From contig NZ_MUIN01000004.1 in assembly GCF_002080045.1 (NCBI RefSeq), positions 62,146 to 126,145 on the forward strand: 64,000 nt of DNA, read 5' to 3'. The notes under the pieces were generated by a model. The model searched no databases, was not told the origin of the DNA, and saw only the letters and a program-made list of their open reading frames with translations. The DNA is from Pseudomonas sp. Bc-h. Lineage in GTDB: Bacteria; Pseudomonadota; Gammaproteobacteria; Pseudomonadales; Pseudomonadaceae. Shown here in pieces: positions 17,344 through 25,878 of the stretch. Each line of letters begins with the position of its first letter. Position 1 is the stretch's first letter. The position numbers were made by a program, and so were the translations under genes.

Positions 17344-18099
17344 ATGAGCGACCCGACGCCGCTGTCCCCCGCTGAATTTGAACAGGCCCTGCGTGCCAAG
17401 GGCGCGTACTACCACATCTACCACCCGTTCCACGTGGCGATGTACGAAGGCCGCGCGACCCGTGAACAGATTCAGGGCTGGGTCGCCAATCGCTTCTACT
17501 ATCAGGTGAACATTCCCCTGAAGGATGCCGCGATTCTGGCCAACTGCCCGGACCGCGAAATCCGTCGCGAGTGGATTCAGCGCCTGCTCGATCACGACGG
17601 TGCGCCCGGCGAAGATGGCGGCATCGAAGCCTGGCTGCGCCTGGGCCAGGCGGTGGGTCTGGATCCGGACCAGCTTCGCTCGCAGGAACTGGTTCTGCCG
17701 GGCGTACGATTTGCCGTCGATGCCTATGTGAACTTTGCCCGCCGCGCCAACTGGCAGGAAGCGGCGAGCAGCTCGCTGACCGAATTGTTCGCGCCGCAGA
17801 TTCATCAGTCGCGCCTGGACAGCTGGCCGCAGCATTACCCGTGGATCGATCCGGCCGGCTACGAATATTTCCGTACGCGTCTGGGCCAGGCGCGGCGCGA
17901 CGTCGAGCATGGTCTGGCGATCACCCTGCAACACTACACGACGTGGGAGGGCCAGCAGCGCATGCTGGAAATCCTGCAGTTCAAACTCGACATTTTGTGG
18001 AGCATGCTGGACGCCATGAGCATGGCGTACGAGCTGAACCGTCCGCCCTATCACAGCGTCACTGACCAGCGTGTCTGGCACAAAGGAATTGCCCTATGA
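17344..18099 (+). CDS. pqqC: Pyrroloquinoline-quinone synthase PqqC
   Basis: A 251-residue cofactorless oxidase that performs the last step of PQQ synthesis, ring closure and eight-electron oxidation of AHQQ. Typical segments are [15 protein letters not shown] near residue 23, [17 protein letters not shown] near 46, and [20 protein letters not shown] near 80. AAGGAG lies before the ATG. Its last codons overlap pqqD by four bases. Confidence 0.97.
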   Translation: MSDPTPLSPAEFEQALRAKGAYYHIYHPFHVAMYEGRATREQIQGWVANRFYYQVNIPLKDAAILANCPDREIRREWIQRLLDHDGAPGEDGGIEAWLRLGQAVGLDPDQLRSQELVLPGVRFAVDAYVNFARRANWQEAASSSLTELFAPQIHQSRLDSWPQHYPWIDPAGYEYFRTRLGQARRDVEHGLAITLQHYTTWEGQQRMLEILQFKLDILWSMLDAMSMAYELNRPPYHSVTDQRVWHKGIAL

Positions 18100-18371
18100 G
18101 CTTCAATCGCGAACTGGTGCCGAGCTGGCGCCGGGGTTATCGGTTTCAGTTCGAGCCCGCACAGAATGGTCATGTGCTGCTGTACCCGGAAGGCATGATC
18201 AAGCTCAATGAAAGCGCCAGCGAAATTGGCGGCCTGATCGATGGGCAGCGCAGTGTTGCTGCGATCATCGCCCTGCTCGACGAGAAATTCCCTGGCGTTC
18301 CCGAGCTCGGCACCGACGTCGAGCAATTTATGGAGGTCGCTCGTGCAGAACACTGGATCGAACTTGCCTGA
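18096..18371 (+). CDS. pqqD: PQQ biosynthesis peptide chaperone PqqD
   Basis: A 91-residue RiPP-recognition-type protein that binds PqqA and presents it to PqqE. It has the family core [18 protein letters not shown] and [16 protein letters not shown]. The start overlaps pqqC by ATGA and its end overlaps the pqqE GTG start by 29 bases, so C-D-E are translationally coupled. Confidence 0.95.
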   Translation: MSFNRELVPSWRRGYRFQFEPAQNGHVLLYPEGMIKLNESASEIGGLIDGQRSVAAIIALLDEKFPGVPELGTDVEQFMEVARAEHWIELA

Positions 18372-19554
18372 AACCGGAGTTGACCCAGGCTCTGAGTCAG
18401 CGCCAGCCCACACGCAACCGTATATTCCGCCGACGCCTGCCGTCGGCCTGCCACTGTGGCTGCTCGCCGAACTGACGTATCGCTGCCCGCTGCAATGCCC
18501 CTATTGCTCCAATCCGCTGGATTTCGCCAAACAGGGGCAAGAGTTAAGCACCGAGCAGTGGTTCAAGGTCATGGCCGAAGCCCGGCAAATGGGTGCGGCG
18601 CAGATCGGCTTTTCCGGTGGTGAACCACTGGTGCGCCAGGACCTTGCCCAACTGATCGCCGAGGCCCGCCGACTGGGTTTCTACACCAACCTGATCACCT
18701 CCGGAATCGGCCTGACCGAGCAGAAGATCATCGACTTCAAGGAGGCCGGTCTGGACCATATCCAGATCAGCTTTCAGGCCAGCGACGAGCAAGTGAACAA
18801 CATGCTCGCAGGGTCGAAAAAGGCCTTCGCGCAGAAGCTGGAAATGGCCCGTGCGGTGAAGAAGCACGGCTATCCGATGGTGCTGAACTTCGTGACCCAC
18901 CGGCACAACATCGACAAGATCGACAAGATCATCGAGCTGTGTGTGGCGCTGGAAGCGGACTTCGTCGAATTGGCCACCTGCCAGTTCTACGGCTGGGCGC
19001 AGCTGAATCGCGTCGGTCTTTTGCCGACCAAGGATCAGTTGGTGCGCGCCGAACGCATCACCAACGAATACCGCGAGAAGCTCGCAGCCGAGAATCACCC
19101 GGTCAAACTGATCTTCGTCACTCCCGACTATTACGAAGAGCGCCCCAAAGCCTGCATGAACGGCTGGGGCAACCTGTTCCTGACGGTCACCCCGGATGGC
19201 ACCGCCCTTCCCTGCCATGGCGCGCGGCAAATGCCGATTCAGTTTCCCAATGTGCGCGACCACAGCATGCAGCACATCTGGTACGACTCGTTCGGCTTCA
19301 ATCGTTTTCGCGGTTACGAATGGATGCCTGAGCCTTGCCGCTCCTGCGACGAGAAGGAAAAGGACTTCGGCGGCTGTCGCTGTCAGGCGTTCATGCTCAC
19401 GGGTGATGCGAGCAATGCGGACCCGGTGTGCAGCAAGTCGCCGCAACACAGCCTGATCACCCAAGCCCGCGACGAAGCCGAGTATGCTAGCCAGACCATC
19501 GAGCAACTGGCTTTCCGCAATGAACGAAACTCACGCCTCATCGCAAAATCCTGA
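18343..19554 (+). CDS. pqqE: PqqA peptide cyclase PqqE (radical SAM)
   Basis: A 403-residue radical SAM enzyme that forms the C-C bond between Glu15 and Tyr19 of PqqA. The SAM cluster motif is in [15 protein letters not shown] (near residue 48), followed by [10 protein letters not shown]. The C-terminal SPASM cysteines are in [26 protein letters not shown] and DPVCSKS. GTG at 18343 is chosen because GGAGG lies six bases before it; longer readings would run far into pqqD. Its end overlaps the peptidase gene by 35 bases. Confidence 0.94.
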   Translation: MQNTGSNLPETGVDPGSESAPAHTQPYIPPTPAVGLPLWLLAELTYRCPLQCPYCSNPLDFAKQGQELSTEQWFKVMAEARQMGAAQIGFSGGEPLVRQDLAQLIAEARRLGFYTNLITSGIGLTEQKIIDFKEAGLDHIQISFQASDEQVNNMLAGSKKAFAQKLEMARAVKKHGYPMVLNFVTHRHNIDKIDKIIELCVALEADFVELATCQFYGWAQLNRVGLLPTKDQLVRAERITNEYREKLAAENHPVKLIFVTPDYYEERPKACMNGWGNLFLTVTPDGTALPCHGARQMPIQFPNVRDHSMQHIWYDSFGFNRFRGYEWMPEPCRSCDEKEKDFGGCRCQAFMLTGDASNADPVCSKSPQHSLITQARDEAEYASQTIEQLAFRNERNSRLIAKS

Positions 19555-21346
19555 TCTGTTCTCTGCCGCCCAGGCCGTGGCGGCAGGCATCGATTTCGCC
19601 GAGCTGAGCGTCAGTCCCGCCGGCCTTTTCTGGAACGAATTCCGCCCGCAGGACGCGGCCTCTCGCATATGGCGCTGGCAAGACGGCGCCACCACTTGCC
19701 TGACGCCGAACGGCTTCAGTGTTCGCAGCCGCGTGTATGAATACGGCGGCGGCTCGTTTTGCCTGACCGATGATTCAGTCGCGTTCGTCAACGAAACCGA
19801 TCAACAGATCTATCTCCAGCCCTTCGACTCCAGCACCCCACAGGCCCTGACTCAGGGCGACAAGCGCTATGGCGATGTCCGATTCGCCCGTGGGCAGATT
19901 CTGGCGGTCGAGGAGGATCAAGATGTTCACCGGCTGGTGTCTCTCGGTCTCGCCGATGGCCGACGTGAAATCCTGGCAGAAGGGGCGGACTTCTATGCGT
20001 CGCCAACCCTGAGCCCCAACGGTGATCGTCTGGTATGGATCGAGTGGTGGCGCCCCCATCAGCCCTGGACGTCGACGCGCCTGATGAGCATGGAGCGTCT
20101 GGCCGACGGAAACTGGGGACGCGCGCATTGCCTGGCAGGCGGTCTGGGACTGGAAGCGCTGCAACAGCCGCGCTTCGACGATCAAGGCCGCTTGTACTGC
20201 CTGACCGATCGCTCTGGCTTTTGGCAGCCGTGGGTCGAAACGTTAGAAGGTCTTGAAGCATTGCCCGCCGCCAAAGCCGATCATGCCCCTGCCCCATGGC
20301 AGCTGGGCGGTTCGAGCTGGTTACCGTTGAGCGACGGCGCTTATCTGGCGACTTGGTCCGAAGACGGAGTCGGCGTTTTAGGCCTGCGCTTGGCTGACGG
20401 CACTCAGGAAAATTTCAGCGGCGATTACAGTCGTTTTCGTAGCCTGGCTATCGACGATGACTTTATCTACGCTATCGCCGCTTCGGCCATCTGCCCCTCG
20501 GCCGTGATCGCGATCAACCGCGCCGACAGAAGTGTTCTGGTGCTGGCTGGAGGTGTTTCACCCTTGCCCGCCGAGCGCATCAGCCGCCCGCAGACGTTGC
20601 GTTATCCAAGCGGATCGGGGGAGGCTCACGGCTATTTCTACCCGGCCATGAAAGGCGAGGAAAAACCGCCACTGGTGGTGTTCATCCACGGGGGCCCGAC
20701 TTCCGCCTGTTATCCCGTGCTCGATCCACGCATTCAATACTGGACGCAACGCGGTTTCGCCGTCGCCGACCTCAATTATCGCGGCAGCACCGGTTATGGC
20801 CGCGCATATCGACAGGCGCTGTTTCTGGAATGGGGCGCGGTGGACGTCGAAGACGCCTGCGCAGTAGTGGATTATCTGGGCAATAAGGGCCTGATCGACC
20901 CGAGCAATGCATTCATCCGCGGCGGTAGCGCCGGTGGCTATACCACCTTATGTGCGCTGGCTTTCAAGGACGTCTTTCGCGCGGGCGCGAGTCTGTATGG
21001 AGTCAGCGATCCACTGGCGCTCGCCGAAGCCACGCACAAGTTCGAGGCGGATTATCTGGACTGGCTGATCGGCGACCCGGACATCGACATGGTCCGCTAC
21101 CGCGAACGCACGCCGTTGCTACATGCCGATCGGATCAAGGTGCCGGTGATCTTCTTTCAGGGCGAACTCGACGCCGTGGTCGTCCCCGCCCAGACCCGCG
21201 ACATGCTCAACGCTCTCTTGGAGAAAGGCATCCCAGCCGAAGGCCACTTCTACCCTGACGAACGCCACGGCTTTCGCAAGGCCGCCAACCAGGCCCATGC
21301 GCTGGAGACCGAATGGGCGTTTTATCGCAAGGTGATGGATAGCTGA
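19520..21346 (+). CDS. S9 prolyl-oligopeptidase-family peptidase linked to pqq (PqqM-like)
   Basis: A 608-residue protein. The N-terminal part is a beta-propeller (about 40-350), and the C-terminal alpha/beta hydrolase has VFIHGGPTS (oxyanion region), the nucleophile Ser in [11 protein letters not shown], an Asp in QGELDAVV, and the His in DERHGF. The ATG at 19520 lies inside the end of pqqE, which shows coupling to the pqq operon. A peptidase at this position is called pqqM in some pseudomonads. A role in processing PqqA or its fragments is plausible but not shown by the sequence. Confidence 0.88.
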   Translation: MNETHASSQNPDLFSAAQAVAAGIDFAELSVSPAGLFWNEFRPQDAASRIWRWQDGATTCLTPNGFSVRSRVYEYGGGSFCLTDDSVAFVNETDQQIYLQPFDSSTPQALTQGDKRYGDVRFARGQILAVEEDQDVHRLVSLGLADGRREILAEGADFYASPTLSPNGDRLVWIEWWRPHQPWTSTRLMSMERLADGNWGRAHCLAGGLGLEALQQPRFDDQGRLYCLTDRSGFWQPWVETLEGLEALPAAKADHAPAPWQLGGSSWLPLSDGAYLATWSEDGVGVLGLRLADGTQENFSGDYSRFRSLAIDDDFIYAIAASAICPSAVIAINRADRSVLVLAGGVSPLPAERISRPQTLRYPSGSGEAHGYFYPAMKGEEKPPLVVFIHGGPTSACYPVLDPRIQYWTQRGFAVADLNYRGSTGYGRAYRQALFLEWGAVDVEDACAVVDYLGNKGLIDPSNAFIRGGSAGGYTTLCALAFKDVFRAGASLYGVSDPLALAEATHKFEADYLDWLIGDPDIDMVRYRERTPLLHADRIKVPVIFFQGELDAVVVPAQTRDMLNALLEKGIPAEGHFYPDERHGFRKAANQAHALETEWAFYRKVMDS

Positions 21347-21356
21347 GTCTTGCAAC

Positions 21357-21424
21357 TGCAGCAGTCCGGCTGCTGGCGGTGGCGATTTAATCAACGCCAC
21401 CGCCGGCAAGCCGCACGGCTACAG
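21357..21424. repeat. REP-type inverted pair (TGTAGCAGTCCGGC family, copy 2)
   Basis: The left arm is CTGCAGCAGTCCGGC..GGCGGTGGCG and the right arm is CGCCACCGCCGGC..GGCTACAG. It lies between the convergent S9 peptidase and Pmp3 genes, where it may also act as a bidirectional transcript end. Confidence 0.82.
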
Positions 21425-21449
21425 GTCCTGGAGGCGAACTTTCTGCTGC

Positions 21450-21611
21450 TTACTTACGGCTGGCAATGATGTAAACCGCATGAATGATGCCGGGGAAGTA
21501 ACCGAGCAGGGTCAGCAGGATGTTGAGCCAGAAAGCGCCGGCGAAGCCGACTTGCAGGAACACGCCCAGGGGTGGCAGCAGGATAGCGATGATGATACGA
21601 ATGATGTCCAT
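21450..21611 (-). CDS. YqaE/Pmp3-family small membrane protein
   Basis: A 53-residue proteolipid, nearly all hydrophobic, read directly from the minus strand. It begins MDIIRIIIAILLPPLGVFL, the signature of the family, then FWLNILLTLLGYFPGIIHA, and ends in SRK. Two membrane helices form a hairpin. Homologues in yeast and plants affect membrane potential and salt tolerance; bacterial roles are mostly unknown. AGGAG eight bases before the ATG supports the start. Confidence 0.95.
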   Translation of the reverse strand: MDIIRIIIAILLPPLGVFLQVGFAGAFWLNILLTLLGYFPGIIHAVYIIASRK

Positions 21612-21721
21612 GGGTAGAGCTCCTGATCAATAAGATGGCCCATGAAGGCCACACAGCTAATCGACTCTGCCGCGTCGCAGACGTTCACTTTTTGGCTATC
21701 AGCGAGCCATCATCCAGCGCG

Positions 21722-21762
21722 CAAAAAAACGCCCCGCCCCAAGGGTTTCCGGAGCAGGGCGA
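21722..21762 (-). terminator. Rho-independent terminator of the aminotransferase-like gene
   Basis: On the minus strand the arms GCCCTGCTCC and GGGGCGGGGC pair over ten positions (with G-T pairs) and are followed by GTTTTTTTG. It lies about 40 bases after the stop of the minus-strand gene at 21803. Confidence 0.75.
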
Positions 21763-21802
21763 GCGTACAAAACGCAAGACGGTATGGGGTGTTAAATCCG
21801 GG

Positions 21803-22504
21803 TCACGCCATCAGGCCCGTTGGAACGGCGTGGCGTTGCGGTTTGGCATTGGAAGTCGTGCGTGAGGGACGCATTGAAGTGGGTTCAGGCACGCAGCCAG
21901 GAAGCTGTTCGATTTGTGCTGTGCAGGCATGACCGCGAGCGAGCAATGCCGCACTGCGCGGGCTGCGATTGGAGTGATCGCCCAGCACCACGATATCTGC
22001 TGAGACCTCATAGGCGTCTTCACACAACAATCCACCGTGCTGACCCACGGTGCCCCGCGCCTCATTGAGAATCAGCAGGATATTCAGTTCGCGACAGAGT
22101 TTTTCCACGCCTTTCACATAGGCTTGCGAAGCGGGCGTCACCACTGCACTGCCTTGGATCGGCTCCAGCACGATAGCGACGGTGTTCGAGTCCACTGCCG
22201 CATCGATTGCCACCCGATCATTGAATGGCACACAGCTGAAGTGGCTCGCCATCGATTCGATCAGCACATCGAAACGTCCGCCACTGGCGACCACAACGCC
22301 GCATTTGCCACGCCGATGTCGCTCGCCCCATTTACGCGCCAGTGTTATCGCCCCAGTAAAGGCATCCTGTTCATCGACGAACAGACCAGCCTGATCGCTA
22401 TGGGTACGTTGGCGCAGCCGTTGTAGCGGGGATAGCAGTGCGGGAGCGACAAGGACATCACCGGCTTCTGTTTGCGCCTGGCGCAGCAGCTTGAGCAGGT
22501 TCAT
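21803..22504 (-). CDS. Truncated class III aminotransferase-like protein lacking the catalytic lysine
   Basis: A 233-residue protein that aligns by eye with the central part of acetylornithine/ornithine-type aminotransferases: ITLARKWG, VPFNDRVAIDAAV, IVLEPIQGSAVVTPA, and ILNEARGTVGQHGG. In active relatives the last segment reads D-E-x-x-x-G-x-G-R-T-G; here the PLP-binding Asp is Asn. The usual A-K-x-x-G lysine site after SADIVVLG is replaced by DHSNR. The N-terminal part and small C-terminal domain are missing. The frame is free of stops, has an AAGGGGG SD and is coupled to the ORF before it. It is either a decaying pseudogene or a retained non-enzymatic protein. Confidence 0.65.
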   Translation of the reverse strand: MNLLKLLRQAQTEAGDVLVAPALLSPLQRLRQRTHSDQAGLFVDEQDAFTGAITLARKWGERHRRGKCGVVVASGGRFDVLIESMASHFSCVPFNDRVAIDAAVDSNTVAIVLEPIQGSAVVTPASQAYVKGVEKLCRELNILLILNEARGTVGQHGGLLCEDAYEVSADIVVLGDHSNRSPRSAALLARGHACTAQIEQLPGCVPEPTSMRPSRTTSNAKPQRHAVPTGLMA

Positions 22505-22617
22505 GAGCGCGCCCCCTTCAACCGCTGAAATCGTCGCTCATCGATATCGCCGATCAATCCTTGATCCAGATTTTTCGCTTTACCTATGTAAGCATCTTCG
22601 ACTCGAACACTGCTCAT
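22501..22617 (-). CDS. 38-residue ORF coupled to the aminotransferase-like gene
   Basis: It was read directly from the minus strand and starts MSSVRVEDAYIGK. The peptide is charged and helical-looking (IGDIDERRFQRLKG) and contains no cysteine or membrane segment. Its stop overlaps the next ATG as ATGA, the mark of a translated, coupled gene. No family is recognised. It may instead be the displaced N-terminal end of an ancestral longer aminotransferase gene. Only a weak AGGG precedes the ATG. It is divergent from the LysR gene across 102 bases. Confidence 0.5.
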   Translation of the reverse strand: MSSVRVEDAYIGKAKNLDQGLIGDIDERRFQRLKGARS

Positions 22618-22719
22618 TGCGCTTTATCGCCCTGCAACCCCTGTGAGTTGGGCGTAGACTATGCCCCGACAACCTCTACGGCCATTTCGATTTTCCAGCC
22701 ATTTCGATAAGAATCACTT

Positions 22720-23661
22720 ATGGATATCCGCCAACTGCGCTATTTCGTCGCGGTGTATGAAGAGGGGCACGTGGGTCGGGCCGCCGAGCGTCTCTCCCTG
22801 TCGCAGCCTGCGCTGTCCCAACAGATTCGTTTGCTGGAACACAGCCTCGACGTCAGCCTCTTCGAACGCACCAGTAAACGCCTGCTGCCCACCCTCGCCG
22901 CACACACCTTGTATAACCATGCCGTTCCGCTTCTGGACGGGATGCAGCGGGCTCGCGACGCGCTACGTAACTTCAAGGGGCAATCCCAGAGAACCTTGGC
23001 CATTGGCGTGATGCAGACCGTGCATTCGAGCTTGGTGCCGCAAATGCTGGAACATGTGCGAAAGGCGCAACCCCATTTGGTCGTACAGATCTACGAGCTG
23101 AGCGCGATGGAAATCGAACGTCGTCTGCTCAATGGCTCGCTGGATATCGGCATCAGTTATCTGCCGCCACGTCAGCCGGGGCTGCACGGCATGCTGCTGT
23201 ACGAAGACGAACTGAAACTCGTCATTCCGGCGAACCATCCCCTGCGCGAATTCAAGAAGGTCTCGATGAGCCAGGCGGCGGAATTGCCGATGCTGTTGCT
23301 GGGTGAGGAGTTTCAGGTGCGGCAGATCTGGCAGACGCAGCTGAGCAATCTGGGTCGTCGCCCTCACGTGCAGGCCGAGCTGAACAATATGTCAGGGATT
23401 CTCGACAGCCTGACTCACATGAAGCTGGCGACCGTGTTGCCGGGCCGCGCTCAGGATATTCAGGACAACGAAGAATTGCTCTGGAAGCCATTGAGCGAAC
23501 CGAGGGTGCCGCTGCAGATCGGCCTTGTGTATCGAGATGCACAACGACAGCAGGCGACGCTGGAATTGCTCAGGTCCGTGCTGGACGAAGTGGAGAACCC
23601 GAAACCGGCGACTCTGGAGAGGGATGTAGGGAGCGGAGAAGGTTTTACGAAGCGCAGATAA
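22720..23661 (+). CDS. LysR-family transcriptional regulator
   Basis: A 313-residue LysR regulator. The N-terminal HTH is MDIRQLRYFVAVYEEGHVGR then LSQPALSQQIRLLEHSL, and the periplasmic-binding-like effector domain covers about 92-295 (LAIGVMQTVHSSLVP, LDIGISYLPP). The start with D-I-R-Q-L is canonical. It is divergent from the small ORF and aminotransferase-like gene, which LysR proteins commonly control. The effector is unknown. Confidence 0.9.
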   Translation: MDIRQLRYFVAVYEEGHVGRAAERLSLSQPALSQQIRLLEHSLDVSLFERTSKRLLPTLAAHTLYNHAVPLLDGMQRARDALRNFKGQSQRTLAIGVMQTVHSSLVPQMLEHVRKAQPHLVVQIYELSAMEIERRLLNGSLDIGISYLPPRQPGLHGMLLYEDELKLVIPANHPLREFKKVSMSQAAELPMLLLGEEFQVRQIWQTQLSNLGRRPHVQAELNNMSGILDSLTHMKLATVLPGRAQDIQDNEELLWKPLSEPRVPLQIGLVYRDAQRQQATLELLRSVLDEVENPKPATLERDVGSGEGFTKRR

Positions 23662-23664
23662 AAG

Positions 23665-23688
23665 AAAACCCCGCCGAGGCGAGGTTTT
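23665..23688. terminator. Terminator after the LysR gene
   Basis: AAAACCCCGCC / GGCGAGGTTTT hairpin with a two-base loop and one mismatch, three bases after the stop. The A and T tracts make it potentially bidirectional. Confidence 0.75.
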
Positions 23689-23841
23689 CCAGACTGTTTC
23701 CCTGTGACTTCCTTTTCGTCCCGCCATCCTGGCAGGTATTCCCTACGTGTCCATGTTGTCTGTTTGCGCATCCTGCGCGACGTCCATGTGTGTAGATTAA
23801 TGTTGGATCCATTAGAGCGATAGAGCCAGATTGTCAGCACG

Positions 23842-23865
23842 TCGTGTAAGCAAATGCTTACACGA
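23842..23865. repeat. Perfect hairpin beyond the acyl-CoA dehydrogenase stop
   Basis: TCGTGTAAGC and GCTTACACGA pair perfectly around AAAT. It lies 12 bases downstream of the minus-strand dehydrogenase stop but has no T run, so it is either a weak terminator or an mRNA 3' end stabiliser. Confidence 0.5.
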
Positions 23866-23876
23866 GCGCGACTTCA

Positions 23877-25655
23877 TCAGAACTGCGATGCGTCCAGCAG
23901 GTACAGGGATTCACTGCCTGCTTTTACCGACGCCGCAAGTGACTGAATTCTCGGCAAAAGACGCGCGAAATAGAAGCGCGCCGTTCCCAGCTTGCTCGCG
24001 TAGAAGTCTTCCTGGGCCTCTTTGCCCAACGCGGCCTTGGCAGACATCGCCCACATATAGGCATAGGCCACGTAGCCGAAGACGTGCAGATACTCGACCG
24101 ATGCGGCGCCGATCTCGTTGGGATTGCTGCGTGCGCGGTCCAGTACCCAGTCGGTCAATTCATCCAGGGTGGTCAGCGCAGCGCCCAGCGGCTTGGTGAA
24201 TTCTCCGAGGGAGGCGTCAGACGCGGCGATGAATTGGCGAACCTCTTCCGAGAACAGCTTGTAATACGCGCCACCGCTGCCGACGACCTTGCGACCCATC
24301 AGGTCCAGCGCCTGAATGCCGTTGGTGCCTTCGTAGATCTGGGTGATGCGCACGTCGCGAACCAGCTGCTCCTGGCCCCATTCACGAATGTATCCGTGGC
24401 CGCCGAACACTTGCTGGCCGTGGACGGTGGTGTCCAGGCCCATGTCGGTAAGGAAAGCCTTGGCCACCGGCGTCAGCAACGCAACGAGTGCGTCGGCGCG
24501 CTCACGCACCTGCGCATCTTCGCTGTACTTTGCGGTATCGAGCTGCATGGCGACATACGTCGAGAACGCGCGACCGCCCTCGTTCAGGGCTTTCATCGTC
24601 AGCAGCATGCGACGCACGTCAGGGTGAACGATGATCGGGTCGGCGATGGTGTCTTTGGACTGCGCGCCAGTCGGCGCACGGCTTTGCAGGCGGTCGCGAG
24701 CGTATTCGATCGCGTTTTGATAGGAGCGCTCACCCGACGCCAACCCCTGAATGCCAACGCCCAGACGCTCGTAGTTCATCATGGTGAACATCGCCGCCAA
24801 GCCCTTGTTTGGCTCGCCGATCAGATATCCTTCAGCCCCATCGAAGTTCATCACGCAGGTGGCGGAGGCCTGAATACCCATCTTGTGCTCGATAGAGCCA
24901 CAGGAAAGGGTGTTGCGCGCACCCAGGCTACCGTCGCCATTGACCAGGAATTTCGGCACCAGGAATAGAGAGATGCCTTTCGGGCCTGCTGGCGCGTCCG
25001 GCAGTTTCGCCAGCACCAGGTGAATGATGTTTTCGGTGAGGTCGTGCTCGCCACCGGTGATGAAGATCTTGGTGCCACTGATCTTGTAGGCCCCATCGAC
25101 CTGCGGTTCAGCCTTGGTGCGGATGATGCCCAGGTCAGTCCCGGCATGGGCCTCGGTCAGGCACATGGAACCGGCCCAGATACCCGCATACATGTTTGGC
25201 AGGTAAGTGGCTTTCAGTTCTTCGCTGGCGTGAGTGTTGATCGAAACGCAGGCGCCGGAGGTGAGCATCGGGTACAGACCGAACGCCAGGCTCGAGGAGT
25301 TGACCATTTCTTCGACCTGAGCCGAAACCGCCTTGGGCATGCCCATGCCGCCAAACTCGGGATTGCCGCCAACACCGACCCAGCCGCCTTCGGCGTAGGT
25401 CTTGTAGGCCTGAACGAAGCCTGCCGGCGTGGTCACGGCGGTGTCATTCCAGTGGCAGCCCTCTTCATCGGCTGCGCGGCTTAGAGGCGCGACTGATCTG
25501 CTGGTGACCTTGCCGGCTTCTTCGAGAATCGCCTCCACGGTTTCTGCATCCACCGCTTCGGACAGCTCGGGCAACGTGGCCCAGAGTCTGGAGACTTCGA
25601 ACACTTCATTGAGGACGAAGCGCATATCGCGCAAAGGCGCTTTGTAGTCAGCCAT
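23877..25655 (-). CDS. Acyl-CoA dehydrogenase (DmdC/phenylacyl type, long form) 1
   Basis: A 592-residue flavoprotein that oxidises an acyl-CoA to the 2-enoyl-Co[19 protein letters not shown] is the typical start of the long pseudomonad form; an in-frame upstream start at 25766 would add an unlikely Cys-rich lead. Signatures: MCLTEAHAGTDLG, KISGTKIFITGGEHD, the catalytic-region VFGGHGYIREWGQEQLVRD, and a C-terminal extra domain. It is about 60% like the second copy by eye. Such enzymes act on medium or long, or phenyl-substituted, acyl-CoAs. The start lies 224 bases from the diguanylate cyclase stop. Confidence 0.92.
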   Translation of the reverse strand: MADYKAPLRDMRFVLNEVFEVSRLWATLPELSEAVDAETVEAILEEAGKVTSRSVAPLSRAADEEGCHWNDTAVTTPAGFVQAYKTYAEGGWVGVGGNPEFGGMGMPKAVSAQVEEMVNSSSLAFGLYPMLTSGACVSINTHASEELKATYLPNMYAGIWAGSMCLTEAHAGTDLGIIRTKAEPQVDGAYKISGTKIFITGGEHDLTENIIHLVLAKLPDAPAGPKGISLFLVPKFLVNGDGSLGARNTLSCGSIEHKMGIQASATCVMNFDGAEGYLIGEPNKGLAAMFTMMNYERLGVGIQGLASGERSYQNAIEYARDRLQSRAPTGAQSKDTIADPIIVHPDVRRMLLTMKALNEGGRAFSTYVAMQLDTAKYSEDAQVRERADALVALLTPVAKAFLTDMGLDTTVHGQQVFGGHGYIREWGQEQLVRDVRITQIYEGTNGIQALDLMGRKVVGSGGAYYKLFSEEVRQFIAASDASLGEFTKPLGAALTTLDELTDWVLDRARSNPNEIGAASVEYLHVFGYVAYAYMWAMSAKAALGKEAQEDFYASKLGTARFYFARLLPRIQSLAASVKAGSESLYLLDASQF

Positions 25656-25696
25656 GGCAAACCTCGCAAACAGCAGCAGAAAACCCGGAAAAGAGA

Positions 25697-25803
25697 CGCC
25701 GCAGTCATTCTGCGGCGCCGATGTGTCAGTTGATCCGAGTGTACATGAACACCATTTGCGACACATAGGGTCAGGTAGTGACCATTTATCAAATTATGGT
25801 CAC
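25697..25803 (-). promoter_or_regulatory. Leader region of acyl-CoA dehydrogenase 1 with two inverted repeats
   Basis: An inverted repeat GTGACCAT (25778-25785) / ATGGTCAC (25796-25803) has exact arms and a 10-base AT-rich spacer, like a dimeric repressor operator. Closer to the gene, CGCCGCAG (25697-25704) / CTGCGGCG (25710-25717) is a perfect hairpin about 42 bases before the ATG. On the minus strand the hairpin is followed by TCTCTTTT, so it could attenuate. No PsrA-like site was seen here. Confidence 0.45.
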
Positions 25804-25822
25804 CCGAAAACGACAGGTATGG

Positions 25823-25852
25823 AAAGGCCTTCACCGGAAGGTGAAAGCCTTT
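25823..25852 (-). terminator. Terminator after the diguanylate cyclase gene
   Basis: The minus strand reads AAAGGCTTTCACC, TTCC, GGTGAAGGCCTTT: a 13-position stem with one mismatch, ending in T residues. It lies 27 bases after the stop at 25879. Confidence 0.75.
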
Positions 25853-25878
25853 GATTACATAGAATAAGGAGATGTCAC

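Noticed and set aside
16381..18081. 566-residue minus-strand open frame
   Set aside because: It is the antisense shadow of pqqB and pqqC.
23842..23865. CRISPR-like or IS-end palindrome
   Set aside because: Single perfect hairpin, not repeated at intervals and not flanked by a transposase; treated as a transcript-end structure. No CRISPR array, insertion sequence or prophage gene was seen anywhere in the window.
24084..24968. 294-residue plus-strand open frame
   Set aside because: Antisense to acyl-CoA dehydrogenase 1 with no motif.
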